Shown here: piece by piece, positions 29,301 through 35,227 of the stretch
Numbering within the stretch: the stretch's first letter is position 1
Layout of the letters: each line of letters starts with the position of its first letter
Source: Flagellimonas_B algarum
GTDB lineage: Bacteria > Bacteroidota > Bacteroidia > Flavobacteriales > Flavobacteriaceae
Reading direction: 5' to 3'
DNA length: 64,000 nt
Assembly (NCBI RefSeq): GCF_040513375.1
Contig: NZ_JBEVTG010000003.1
Span: forward strand, 124,001-188,000
Notes under the pieces: model-generated
Told to the model about the DNA's origin: nothing
The model's database searches: none
What the model saw: only the letters and a program-made list of their open reading frames with translations
Program-made: the position numbers and the translations under genes

Positions 29301-32300
29301 TCGATCTGTCCGTTGCCGTTGTTGTCCAAAGCCCAGGTATAGGTCGTAAAGCCAGATCCGGCCGTTAAGATGACATCATCACCGCATAACTGTACGGTAC
29401 GGGCTACCCCACAATTCGTCAAATCATCCAAAATGTTGTTTTGGGCAACGGTGGGCGTGGTGGCACATGGGAAGTTGGAGCTTCCGGGTTCGTCGGTAAA
29501 GACCGTCGGGTTCACCACACCTTGGAAGGTGATGTAGGCATTATTTTCGAGTTGTGCGGAACAGGCGTTCACGAAATCGGAACAATTGCCCGAAAGGGTG
29601 ACCGTAATCCGGATGCTGTATACGGGATCTCCGATCTGTACTAGGTTGTCCGGAATAGTGAAATTCAGGGTGTTGGTCCCCACATCGTGGGTATAGGTCG
29701 TACCCAAGGCATCGGACACATCCACATTATCCAAAGTGACATTGGCGGGTAAGACGTTACGGATGGTCACATTCGTCGCGTCGTCATCACCGGTATTTTG
29801 GAAGCGTAAGACGTATTGGTAGGTCTGGCCTAGGTTGACCCCTTGACCATTGATATCGGTACCCCCCAAATCTTCAGAGGTATTGCCCAAGATGATCTCT
29901 GGGGCGAACACCTGCACGTAAGAGGCATCGTTTACGGTACCGTCGGCCGGATCGACCACAGGTACCCCTGAGCCGTATTCGCCGCCATCGCCACCATCGG
30001 CATTGTCGTCTTTGTACCATTCATTGGCATCGCTACAACCGTCATCATCGCTATCGAGATCCAAATGATCCGGATAACCGTCACTATCGGTATCACAGCC
30101 AGCGGTCAACAAGACCCCTTGTAGGTTGGTCGGGCCGACTACGGCCTGGCCGATGGAAATGGTGTTGCTTCCGGAAGGATTCCACGTGATGGTCGCGGGA
30201 GGGGTATCCAAGAACATGGGTTCAAGTGGACCGTTCGAAGAACGGGTCCCAAAAATCTCGAATTCCCCGGCTTGGTTGATGACCACCCGAATAGCGGGCG
30301 TTCCATTGGTTCCGGTGACCGTCCAAATGTCCGGATTGCCCCCTTCCCCGTAAGTCGTGCCGTCTGCAAATCGTGCAAAATTGCCCGCCGCCCCGAGTTG
30401 GAACTGAATTTCTCCTGCCACATCATTCCCGTTTAGGGACAGGTTGAAGGAGTTGTCGATACTGAAGATGTCGACGATCAAATAGTTATCGACACTGACC
30501 AGCGCACTATTATGTGAGTTTCCATTGGCGATGTTGAAAGCCAAGGTATCGCATTCGTCCTCATCATAGATCCCGTCGTTATCGTCATCCAAATCGGTAA
30601 TATCACGTACCCCATCATTGTCAAAATCGTTGTGCACCGTAATCAGGGCGCTAGGGTTGTCAGGGGTCGTATTCGTATCGGTCTGGTCTTGGGTATTGGT
30701 GACCGTATTGGTCAAACTCAATAGGGGAAGGATATCGATTTCATCGGCCTGGACTTCCAATTCGAGTTCAGCGACCTCACCACCGTTCAAGGTGCCGATG
30801 TTCCAAACGTTGCCGCTAAAGCTTCCAGAAATGGTGAAGGCATTGAGCAGCGTCAAACCGGTCGGGATGTCATCGGTGATCTGGAGGTTGGTCACAGGAC
30901 CTACCCCAAGGTTGCGCACACGAATGGTAAAGGTGGCCGTTTCACCTTCCATGATCTCGTCTTTATCGACGGTTTTATCGAGGATGATATCGGGATCACA
31001 GTATAAGGCTTGGATCGAGTTACTATCATAGGTACAAGGCCCTTTGGTACCCCGTACGAAGTAGTCACCGGCAACGGTCGGGGCAAAACTCGGCCCGTTC
31101 GCACCTGGGATCATGACCCCATCGCCAAACCATTGGTAGGCATCGAAGTTGGCCGTAGCCTCAAAGATCTCGGAGCCAACGAAACAACCGGTACCCCCAC
31201 GGATCTGCAGGATTACTTCAGGTACGGTATCGAAACCGGAGAAATACCCGGCTACCCCACGGGCACCGTTATAACCAAAGAAACCCACGGCCATTGGACC
31301 TGTGGATTGTACACTAACCGCTCCGTTGAGGTTGGGTATGAAAAAGGTTTTCCAATCGGCCGATCCCGCAACGGGATTCGAAGCTGGCAAGGTCACCGCA
31401 CCGTTGCCATCGGTCACGATGATGTTGGCATCGGGCGTATTGACGGCGGCGATGATTGTCAGTCCACCGGTCACGTCCAAGCCGGCCATATTCCGGATGT
31501 CGGGGATGTTGTCCATCACATCGGGCAACAAACAGTTGACCGGGGCGACGAAGTTGAGTCCTTGTGTGTACACTTGGCTGGCCCCTGCCATACATTGGTA
31601 GGCATAAACGTCCTTGGAGGTCTGTACCAGCATGTTGGCCCCAACGGTATTGGCCGAGAAATACGAACTAGGGATTTCGAAGAAGTCCCCTTCGTTCAAG
31701 GTCGCGATCGGCGTTGCGTTGCCATTGACGAACACCTGGGTGTTGTCAGCAGTGGCGATGACGAGCGGAAATTCCGTCCAGCCATTGGTGTTTCCGTTAC
31801 CACGGATGAACACGTATTCTTTTCCCAATCGGTTTTCAGGTACCGGTTGGTCGATACCGGCATCCCGGTTGCTAGCGCCTGCCTGTCGTCCGAAGTTGAT
31901 CGAACCGTTGCTGATGACGATGTCTTTGTCCGATTCGATATTCGCCCCGATCCAACCGTCTTGATGGGCCGGAGTGGGGTTGTTACCGATGTAGGTTTCG
32001 AACACGAAGGATTCGTTGGCATCGAGGGTCACGGTGTAGGTATCGGAAGTGATGCCGGCAATATCGTTTCCGACGCGGAATTGGCAATCGGGGTCGTAGC
32101 CGAACAGTTGAATGGTCGTATTGTCTTCGGTCGCCATGATCCCTAGGGTATTCGATTTGGAGGGATGGGATCCAAGGTTGGGCACACCGCCCCATTTGAA
32201 ACTGGTTCCTAAGGCCTGCCGTCCTTTGGCCGTCAATGAGGCCGCCTGGGCACTGGAGTTTCCACGGTAGTTGACGTAGAAGCGATTGCCACTGGGCGAC

Positions 32301-32662
32301 TCGAATCGGAGGCCGCTATTGGTCAATACCACACCGGTGTTGGAGTTGTTGACCAGGGTAATGTTGTTATCACCGTCTGCTAGGGTCCACACTGCCGGGG
32401 TCACATTCGAGATGTTGAAGGTGGCGACCGGTGTCGGGTTGGTCCCCTGGTACGCGTTCACCGTGAAGGTGGTCGGCTCGGGGGTCGACAGGTAGATGGC
32501 CTGATCACGGATCCCCGCATTGTTCTGCCCTTGTTTCAAAGGCGGCAGGTAATGCAGATCACTGAGCTGTGAAAAGACGTTTTGGTTGGTGAGGATAAGC
32601 AGTAGGAAAAGCAGTCCTTTTACGAAAAAAGAAGTGCTGAACAGTTTGGTGGTACGGCCCAT
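20315..32662 (-). CDS. Giant SprB-like gliding adhesin with type B T9SS sorting domain
   Basis: 4115 residues. Order: signal peptide (1-31, ending NVFS); IgGFc-binding-like domain; DUF11 (about 557-675); thrombospondin-3-like calcium repeats (DFDNDGVRDITDLDDDNDG near 680, and DTDSDGYPDHLDLDSDDDG near 865); a second DUF11-like domain (about 905-1060); then a long array of SprB-type repeats (about 1390-4000), each with motifs such as CNGxxDGxI, GTAPYxYS and GxYTVTVxDxxGC; and a type B (CHU_C) domain over the last 85 residues (NFFTPDGDGQNDVWRPENI, IKIYDRYGRTLYQF, LPSGDYWYII). A jelly-roll-like insert lies at about 1815-2020. This is the SprB plan: T9SS-exported, cell-surface adhesin moved by the gliding machinery. 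The ATG at 32662 opens on the signal peptide. Confidence 0.94.
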   Translation of the reverse strand: MGRTTKLFSTSFFVKGLLFLLLILTNQNVFSQLSDLHYLPPLKQGQNNAGIRDQAIYLSTPEPTTFTVNAYQGTNPTPVATFNISNVTPAVWTLADGDNNITLVNNSNTGVVLTNSGLRFESPSGNRFYVNYRGNSSAQAASLTAKGRQALGTSFKWGGVPNLGSHPSKSNTLGIMATEDNTTIQLFGYDPDCQFRVGNDIAGITSDTYTVTLDANESFVFETYIGNNPTPAHQDGWIGANIESDKDIVISNGSINFGRQAGASNRDAGIDQPVPENRLGKEYVFIRGNGNTNGWTEFPLVIATADNTQVFVNGNATPIATLNEGDFFEIPSSYFSANTVGANMLVQTSKDVYAYQCMAGASQVYTQGLNFVAPVNCLLPDVMDNIPDIRNMAGLDVTGGLTIIAAVNTPDANIIVTDGNGAVTLPASNPVAGSADWKTFFIPNLNGAVSVQSTGPMAVGFFGYNGARGVAGYFSGFDTVPEVILQIRGGTGCFVGSEIFEATANFDAYQWFGDGVMIPGANGPSFAPTVAGDYFVRGTKGPCTYDSNSIQALYCDPDIILDKTVDKDEIMEGETATFTIRVRNLGVGPVTNLQITDDIPTGLTLLNAFTISGSFSGNVWNIGTLNGGEVAELELEVQADEIDILPLLSLTNTVTNTQDQTDTNTTPDNPSALITVHNDFDNDGVRDITDLDDDNDGIYDEDECDTLAFNIANGNSHNSALVSVDNYLIVDIFSIDNSFNLSLNGNDVAGEIQFQLGAAGNFARFADGTTYGEGGNPDIWTVTGTNGTPAIRVVINQAGEFEIFGTRSSNGPLEPMFLDTPPATITWNPSGSNTISIGQAVVGPTNLQGVLLTAGCDTDSDGYPDHLDLDSDDDGCSDANEWYKDDNADGGDGGEYGSGVPVVDPADGTVNDASYVQVFAPEIILGNTSEDLGGTDINGQGVNLGQTYQYVLRFQNTGDDDATNVTIRNVLPANVTLDNVDVSDALGTTYTHDVGTNTLNFTIPDNLVQIGDPVYSIRITVTLSGNCSDFVNACSAQLENNAYITFQGVVNPTVFTDEPGSSNFPCATTPTVAQNNILDDLTNCGVARTVQLCGDDVILTAGSGFTTYTWALDNNGNGQIDAGDTVLNDGDPDGDPSTIIVTNIGNYIVEKSGGGSCPDLTELITVERFGTTQTNPVIEYFNQVNSDANADNDLQGEIVTCSIDGDLLPKIFLCGDNDEATIQLGITDADSIVWQQLDEASCADTGDDCANKNGSCTWNDLAVQDNYTITDAGRYRVVINYQNGCFSRFYFNVFKNTLDILHTASDILCSTPGNIRITNIGSNYGFQLVDASNDNIIVPFANDNGPNFDITTSGTYKVQVTQLDPVSGDPIVGSCIFETEDIGILERDFQVTLDTTPADCNQLGSISIQALNVLPNYSYELRLDDGSNAGQGTFVDSNLATTDNTHTFADLNPGDYIVITTTEDGCSDTQQITVAEIPQLTVVAVTTENITCTAGIVTLTPSGGTPNPDYQMAIWSKDGVDLYTDPSDITAADLQTTQNFLFGYRGTPATYFPNEDGDYEFIVFDDNGCYAISNTVTVEELGGLTVSASDSGIVCADSSTASLTVNVTGGTAPYQYSLDGGANYQTSDTFTNLAAGFYTITVMDSSGSVGSGCVENFDYEIVQPFRLTASAAIVEDASCNPSGALVRILNANGGQAPYEYSFDGGTNYDTNYERNLAAGTYQLSVRDALGCTFAMDLTVPTEVADPNLSYAVDYDCNGEGTITISTTNTSDFDYTYSLNGTENTPADNNVFTNITAGTYTVSVGYSSSIAAAQSTLFFEDFGAGVTTQIGEIGADYCYEPQDGSLTTCNRGPAGILVNGEYTVTNFVTNPVTFWTSPQDHTGLVDGRFLAIDVSTFSDTGNPQLNNILWARRDLEVLPNEEITLNFWAYNLMNLSGAGNNPEVLVEILDNTGTIIYSAVAPEIPKNTSDTDWHERTITFDPGANTDIDIVFRTNVNSNDGNDLILDDITAFQQPDVCPQTQDLSVVIESDRAFDAQLITTFDPSCNGDTDGFIVFEVSNFTAAIGFEYSFDGVIWTPSTSALVTTPQNLGDGSYTVQVRKLDDTSCAVSFPVTLTEPTVVNASLALTADFTCFNTGATLEASATGGTPGYEYQIEDTVGGVIVAYQTATTFNNIAAGTYLVRVMDDNGCEALSTTPITVSAPETVTFTTTATACYDGLNNATITANVTAGNGDYTFRINGGAWLTPTPSTATSYTFTGLANGTYNLEVSDAFGCISAAETVTIAPVLTAIVDVVDVTSCADGSITVTASGGDSNFVYAFLTNGTTVADSDFGASNTFTVNAASAGDFDVYVRDNSGTAPYCQYMETVSVASAPALAYTATPTDPECHDGLGSIAINITAGDGPFTIDLVDLDNGGASDQTVNDVLTTTYDFFNLMPGDYTVTITDSYGCNLVDTPITIGNPDELTATIVGITPSTCTGVSTDFGFDVTGYPLTVGTVEFSDDAGMTWQTSDQFRGYVSGQTVFPSLRTVDGFGNTICQTDLPQFIIPFPLDDLDITISALIVNCNELQVTVQGAEGTPNYQYTYSEDPANFDQVTPTVPWTTPAQDAVTPYVFNGLVPGRTYTFYVRDAAGCVRQSNVNVNNLITRPLGITSTVTPSCNGSANGSIEYTITENTVSPGSEMQWSFYDIASGTPVLVSDSGGNVPFSDPQTLTFTGLGAGTYFVEVTKMDGVVASCVSASENEILLELDALTGTPAVTQHIACDRPGLIEIPDIAGGGGTYFYDVTGPAPFTTISGTLDNPIEIPANSPSGSYTVTVTDQYGCSTNLGSVNLNLAPNPTIDAIAIDNCDALADVTITASSGAAQIFYSIDGGANYLNNGGVFNNVGPGTYAVSIIDSNGCSDSSSITVHPQLQANATLAETLGCGAGNEAEILIEVLSGSGTYDYEVLGTASTLVARQALATNPTTVLATVADTYTVNVFDTGTAGPECSRSFTVVIPAATQPDFTADHTDITCNGASDGRIAITEVNNGINPLTYTLSPNIATFNAATNSFENLPQGTYDVTATGQNGCTTVVTNIVIDEPAVISFNAPTVTPFGCAADNAADNAAISIDVASIAGGSGTYVRYEFVDNATTTVLQSGTDPVYIHTDYAGAAITVTVVDDNGCSTDAVVNIPAFDELLSASVHIDDAISCANGGEDINIDVIGSLSNYTANPANYEFRLLPATTYQASNQFLDLPAGNHTFGIRNVNTGCEITVAHLVEEPNTFDVIVTKLADAVCFGDDGSVQFTITDATYTGGFNWAIYNTNGTPTDRSDDGAAVLTGTSANVGPTAAIAVPAGDYLVEITQDAFPECSQVRSFNITTPSAAIGLDPIALVDVGCTNDQGSALVNPTGGQAPYTIDLTHNASATTTTVTNVNGHLFQNLIAGQYTVTVTDALGCAVPFNNAFELLLPDPITGTISTTTLVCDGDTDASVSIVLDPRNVTTDYRYILNTYNDAAGSTLLSSSISQTAPNFDNLGAGFYSITVIDAMDCTFESTLVEIPSPDEVQGTLVTQTLLSCQTDAELLLMATGGTGPYSWSVDGVTYSPMNETVAADTHLFGNVVAGSYRYYIRDSFNCVSIQSNEITVEPVAPLTVALDTDAARVNCTGESTALIEAFADGGLGNYQYALFSDMALTNELRPNQADGRFTDLPIGTYYVRVQSGDCEVVSAEVVIDEPTPLVVTPTISEISCSDADDGSIFLDVQGGVGDYQFAISPNLNQFDTENSFVGLSPGTYRIIVQDGNGCFELVEFTLTAPDALQANSTTTDEICFESSDGTVSLTVNGGTAPYSTALNSNNDADFVQDRFDYQDLPAGTHVVFIRDANGCETTEIFEINPGVNLAGAANVEYLCDNGITSNRVSVDLEDQSILADVLYGLDTTDPTEMVLEATFEGLSGGDHYITVLHSNGCANTFDFTVTEFEPLQLQLTESNINTISALALGGSGTYTYMINGEGVTTESEFYITETATYAITVTDENGCSVTEEIFIEFIDVEIPNFFTPDGDGQNDVWRPENIDQYPNIFIKIYDRYGRTLYQFIGNQDGWDGQYQLNDLPSGDYWYIIKLNGIEDQREFIGHFTLYR

Positions 32663-32838
32663 GTTAGACGGTAGTTGTTGATGTTTTTAACAAAAAAAAC
32701 AGCTTTACCCATGATTACCAGATAATTGTTGTGAACGGAGGAAAAGCGATGTTAAAGCCCTATGATGCTGTTGTCTCGTATTTTAAAAAGGGGCTTAAAC
32801 CTTAGTAGACAGGCTTTTCTAGAGAAAAAACGGAGGTA

Positions 32839-32872
32839 TTGTTTTTTCCTTGCGGGATGCTTTTTATATTTG
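32839..32872 (+). promoter_or_regulatory. Promoter of tRNA-Arg
   Basis: TATATTTG at 32865-32872 matches the Bacteroidota -7 consensus TAnnTTTG. A TTG at 32839-32841, 23 bases upstream, fits the -33 element. The tRNA starts 65 bases further on, leaving a short 5' leader to be processed. The rest of the gap from 32663 carries the upstream region of the giant adhesin gene; no clear minus-strand TAnnTTTG was seen there. Confidence 0.65.
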
Positions 32873-32937
32873 CACCCGCAAAAAGGGCAACGGACTTGTT
32901 TGAAAGGGACGTTGTTTTTGAGCAAAACACCACACCG

Positions 32938-33011
32938 GGTCGCGTAGCTCAGCTGGATAGAGCATCTGCCTTCTAAGCAGACGGTCGCAGGTTCGAATCC
33001 TGCCGCGATCA
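32938..33011 (+). tRNA. tRNA-Arg (anticodon TCT)
   Basis: 74 bases folding as a full cloverleaf. The acceptor stem is GGTCGCG with CGCGATC, including one G-T pair. The D arm is GCTC-AGCTGGATAGA-GC. The anticodon stem TCTGC/GCAGA encloses the loop CTTCTAA, with the anticodon TCT at 32972-32974. The T arm is GCAGG-TTCGAAT-CCTGC. A discriminator A ends the gene; CCA is not encoded, as is common in this phylum. It reads AGA codons. Confidence 0.97.
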
Positions 33012-33032
33012 CGAATGAATGACCCAAAAAAG

Positions 33033-33064
33033 AAAAAACGCCAAGCTTGCTTGAGCGTTTTTTT
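33033..33064 (+). terminator. Rho-independent terminator after tRNA-Arg
   Basis: AAACGC-CAAGC-TT-GCTTG-(A)-GCGTTT: an 11-bp stem with one bulged A, preceded by an A-run and followed by a T-run. It begins about 22 bases after the mature tRNA end and should end its transcript. Confidence 0.85.
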
Positions 33065-33087
33065 GTTTGGGGCATTCTCAGCACGGA

Positions 33088-33126
33088 GTGCTGCAGGAAG
33101 ATCGCCATGGGCGATCAATCCTTTTC
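33088..33126. repeat. Short interspersed palindromic repeat, copy 1
   Basis: The core GCAGGAAGATCGCCATGGGC continues as GATCAATCCTTTT. GATCGCC and GGCGATC pair as a 7-bp stem. It is the first of three copies in the gap between the tRNA terminator and the MDR gene. Confidence 0.8.
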
Positions 33127-33167
33127 CCTGTTCAAGAATATTCGTTGACTTCATTGTCTTGGGAAGA

Positions 33168-33200
33168 CAGGAAGATCGCCAGGGGCGATCAATCCTTTTT
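33168..33200. repeat. Short interspersed palindromic repeat, copy 2
   Basis: CAGGAAGATCGCCAGGGGCG followed by ATCAATCCTTTTT. It has the same GATCGCC/GGCGATC stem as copy 1, with one base changed in the loop. It lies 80 bases from copy 1. Confidence 0.8.
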
Positions 33201-33290
33201 CTTTTTAAAGGCTTTATCAGTTGCTTTTTTGACTCTGGAAGAACTGAGTTTAATGAGGTTAATCCTTACTTCATGTGAGTTGACATTTGG

Positions 33291-33326
33291 GTGCTGCAGG
33301 AAGATCGCCATAGCGATCCATCCTTA
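33291..33326. repeat. Short interspersed palindromic repeat, copy 3 (diverged)
   Basis: GTGCTGCAGGAAGATCGCCA followed by TAGCGATCCATCCTTA. The left half is identical to copy 1. The right half has lost two G bases, so the stem is shortened to GATCGC/GCGATC. It ends just before the stop of the MDR gene. Confidence 0.75.
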
Positions 33327-33332
33327 GTAAAA

Positions 33333-34337
33333 TCAAGCATCAATATCAAGGACTATTTTACCCACCTGTTGCCCACTCTCCATTCGTTGATATGCCTTAA
33401 CCACCTCGTGCAATGAAAAAATGGAATCGATCTTGCATTTGTAATTTCCATTTTCAATGTTCTCGACAATATGTTTTCGAGCCATTTCTAAACGTTCCGG
33501 ATTTCCAAAAAGGTGGTGGCCGGTATCGATTCCAGTTAGTTTTAGGCCTTTCATCAACATCGGGAAAAGGGGAAGTGGTGTTTCGCCCATCGATAGCGTA
33601 CCATAAGAAACCAGGGTCGCCCCAAAACCAGCCACTTCGGCGAGTTGCATTGTGAATGGTCCGGTTAGGGGATCGAATATCAGATCGACACCCTTGCCCA
33701 AGGTGATATCGGTTACGAATTCTTGCCAATGGGCATCATTCGTTGCTACCACATAATCGGCCCCCATTTCTTTCAAGCTTAGTTCCTTTTCCAAGGTCCT
33801 GCTCGTCGCGATGACCTGGGCACCGTGCAATTTCGCAACTTGAATTGCAGGAAGGCCTACCGAAGAACTAGCGGCCGTAATCAGTACGTTTTGCCCCTCC
33901 TTTTGATTTAAGCCGCCGGCGTGTACCAATCCTTGATAAGCCGTGCCAAATCCCATCCAAAGAGAAGAAGCTTCCAACCAGTTTATACTGGAAGGTTTTG
34001 GAATTATGGATGTGCTCGGGACTATCGCATATTCACCGATCACACCGTATTTATCGAAAGGCATATTGGGAATAATGCAGACTTCGTCTCCTTGTTGTAG
34101 CCCCTCGACTTCAGCACCAAGTTCTTCGATGATTCCGGCTCCTTCGAAACCGATATTGGCCGCTAATTCGGGCCTGACCGGAAAGTGGCCGTACATGATC
34201 ATCTTTTCAACATGGTTCAATCCGGCACTTTTCATTTTTACCAAAACCTCACCAAATCCGGGAAAAGGAATCCCTTCTTCGTTGACACTAAGTCCCGTGG
34301 GACCTATAAATTCATTAAGTCGTGCTACTTTGTTCAT
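33333..34337 (-). CDS. MDR-family NADPH:quinone oxidoreductase / zinc-less alcohol dehydrogenase
   Basis: 334 residues. The GroES-like N-terminal domain has EVLVKMKSAGLNHVEKMI and GFEGAGIIEELGAEV. The Rossmann domain has VLITAASSSVGLPAIQVAKL, the NADPH-binding pattern of quinone oxidoreductase-like MDR enzymes. The cysteines and histidines of the zinc site are absent, so it is probably a zinc-independent quinone or enoyl reductase. A paralogue is at 46750 (both have ITAASSSVGL). It follows the Crp/Fnr gene on the same strand after 94 bases that hold two FNR-shaped palindromes, so it is a likely target of that regulator. Substrate unknown. Confidence 0.9.
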   Translation of the reverse strand: MNKVARLNEFIGPTGLSVNEEGIPFPGFGEVLVKMKSAGLNHVEKMIMYGHFPVRPELAANIGFEGAGIIEELGAEVEGLQQGDEVCIIPNMPFDKYGVIGEYAIVPSTSIIPKPSSINWLEASSLWMGFGTAYQGLVHAGGLNQKEGQNVLITAASSSVGLPAIQVAKLHGAQVIATSRTLEKELSLKEMGADYVVATNDAHWQEFVTDITLGKGVDLIFDPLTGPFTMQLAEVAGFGATLVSYGTLSMGETPLPLFPMLMKGLKLTGIDTGHHLFGNPERLEMARKHIVENIENGNYKCKIDSIFSLHEVVKAYQRMESGQQVGKIVLDIDA

Positions 34338-34398
34338 AACCGTATCTTTTTAGTTTTTGTGATGGGACAAAGCTTGAAAAAGACGAGGGTTCGGACTT

Positions 34399-34436
34399 TT
34401 AAAGTAGTTTAAGAAAGTGTATTAAAGTAGTTTAAG
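34399..34436. promoter_or_regulatory. Two FNR/CRP-shaped palindromes upstream of the MDR gene
   Basis: TTAAAGTAGTTTAAG is present twice, exactly, at 34399-34413 and 34422-34436, 23 bases apart. Each contains TTAAA-N4-TTTAA, the same 5-4-5 geometry as FNR/CRP boxes (TTGAT-N4-ATCAA). The second copy overlaps the stop of the Crp/Fnr gene. They lie 62-99 bases upstream of the MDR start. Confidence 0.6.
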
Positions 34437-35040
34437 CCGTAGTGATCTTTTTGCGGATCATGCTTAGGAAAACAGGGGTTACTCCCAAATAAGAGGCAAT
34501 TTGAACGTTAGAGATCCGATTTATTAGATCTGGGCGTTGCGTCATGAAATCTCGGTATCTTTCTTCAGCGGTAGCGCTGATATTTTGTAAAATCCGGTCT
34601 TGAAAGGCAACGATATGATGTTCCTTCATGATCCTGAAAATCGTGTTGAACTTTGGGAACTCCTCATAGAGTCGATAAAGGCTTTCTTTGGTGATTTGAA
34701 GAATCGTTGAATTTTCCAATGCTTCGACATAGAGTCTACTTGGCACACCCGAATGGAAACTACCTAAATCACCGATCCATTCATTTTCTACGGCAAACTG
34801 TAAGGTATGTTCTTTGGCATCAGGGGTGACCATATACATCTTGAGGCAGCCCTGAACCACAAAATTCGCATGCTTGCAAACATCGCCTTCATGATGTATG
34901 AATTGTCTTCTTTTTACCCTTTTTGGAACAAAAAGCTTTTGTATAGCGGCTTTCTCCTCTGGATCCAGGGCTAGTATCCTGTTTAATTGATCAACTAAAG
35001 CGGAGGTTTCGGCCTTAAGGTTGTTGGTTTCATGGAGCAT
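34432..35040 (-). CDS. Crp/Fnr-family transcriptional regulator
   Basis: 202 residues. The cyclic-nucleotide-binding-like beta-barrel spans about 20-130 (FIHHEGDVCKHANFVVQGCL; EWIGDLGSFHSG). A long helix and C-terminal winged HTH at about 165-200 follow (VQIASYLGVTPVFLSMIRKK). No cysteine cluster for an iron-sulfur centre is seen, so oxygen sensing of the Fnr type is unlikely. This short type is frequent in flavobacteria, often next to the gene it controls. The MDR oxidoreductase follows downstream with matching palindromes between. Confidence 0.9.
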   Translation of the reverse strand: MLHETNNLKAETSALVDQLNRILALDPEEKAAIQKLFVPKRVKRRQFIHHEGDVCKHANFVVQGCLKMYMVTPDAKEHTLQFAVENEWIGDLGSFHSGVPSRLYVEALENSTILQITKESLYRLYEEFPKFNTIFRIMKEHHIVAFQDRILQNISATAEERYRDFMTQRPDLINRISNVQIASYLGVTPVFLSMIRKKITTA

Positions 35041-35067
35041 ACTACAAAATAGGCAATTTTAACCACT

Positions 35068-35178
35068 TCAATCAAAATCGTAATCGTCAACATCTCCATC
35101 CCCTCCCGATTTGTTCCGGTATCGATATCCTAAAACCAATACTACAATGAGGGTGATGACGATAGGGAAGAACTCCAT
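35068..35178 (-). CDS. Small membrane protein, 36 residues
   Basis: Starts at ATG 35178, after an A/G-rich stretch (AAAAAAGG) suited to ribosome binding. It reads MEFFPIVITLIVVLVLGYRY, then a short polar run and an acidic end, DGDVDDYDFD. One TM helix with basic residues just after it and an acidic tail is a coherent design. It fills the gap between the Crp/Fnr and DinB genes on the same strand. No family is recognised. Confidence 0.55.
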   Translation of the reverse strand: MEFFPIVITLIVVLVLGYRYRNKSGGDGDVDDYDFD

Positions 35179-35227
35179 GCCTTTTTTAAATGTTTCGGTA
35201 CCCTTTTAGAGGATCGTTCATAAAAGC

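Noticed and set aside
31010..32146. Long plus-strand reading frame (378 residues) opposite the giant adhesin
   Set aside because: Shadow of the minus-strand gene: composition (His, Gly, Arg-rich) and lack of any signal or motif match antisense translation of the repeat-rich adhesin.
32752..33108. 118-residue minus-strand frame across the tRNA
   Set aside because: Runs through a tRNA gene and its promoter and terminator, which have strong direct support.
33088..33326. CRISPR array
   Set aside because: Only three repeats with unequal spacing, one diverged, and no cas genes.
34432..35040. Iron-sulfur Fnr oxygen sensor
   Set aside because: No N-terminal or internal cysteine cluster is visible, so only the broader Crp/Fnr family is claimed.
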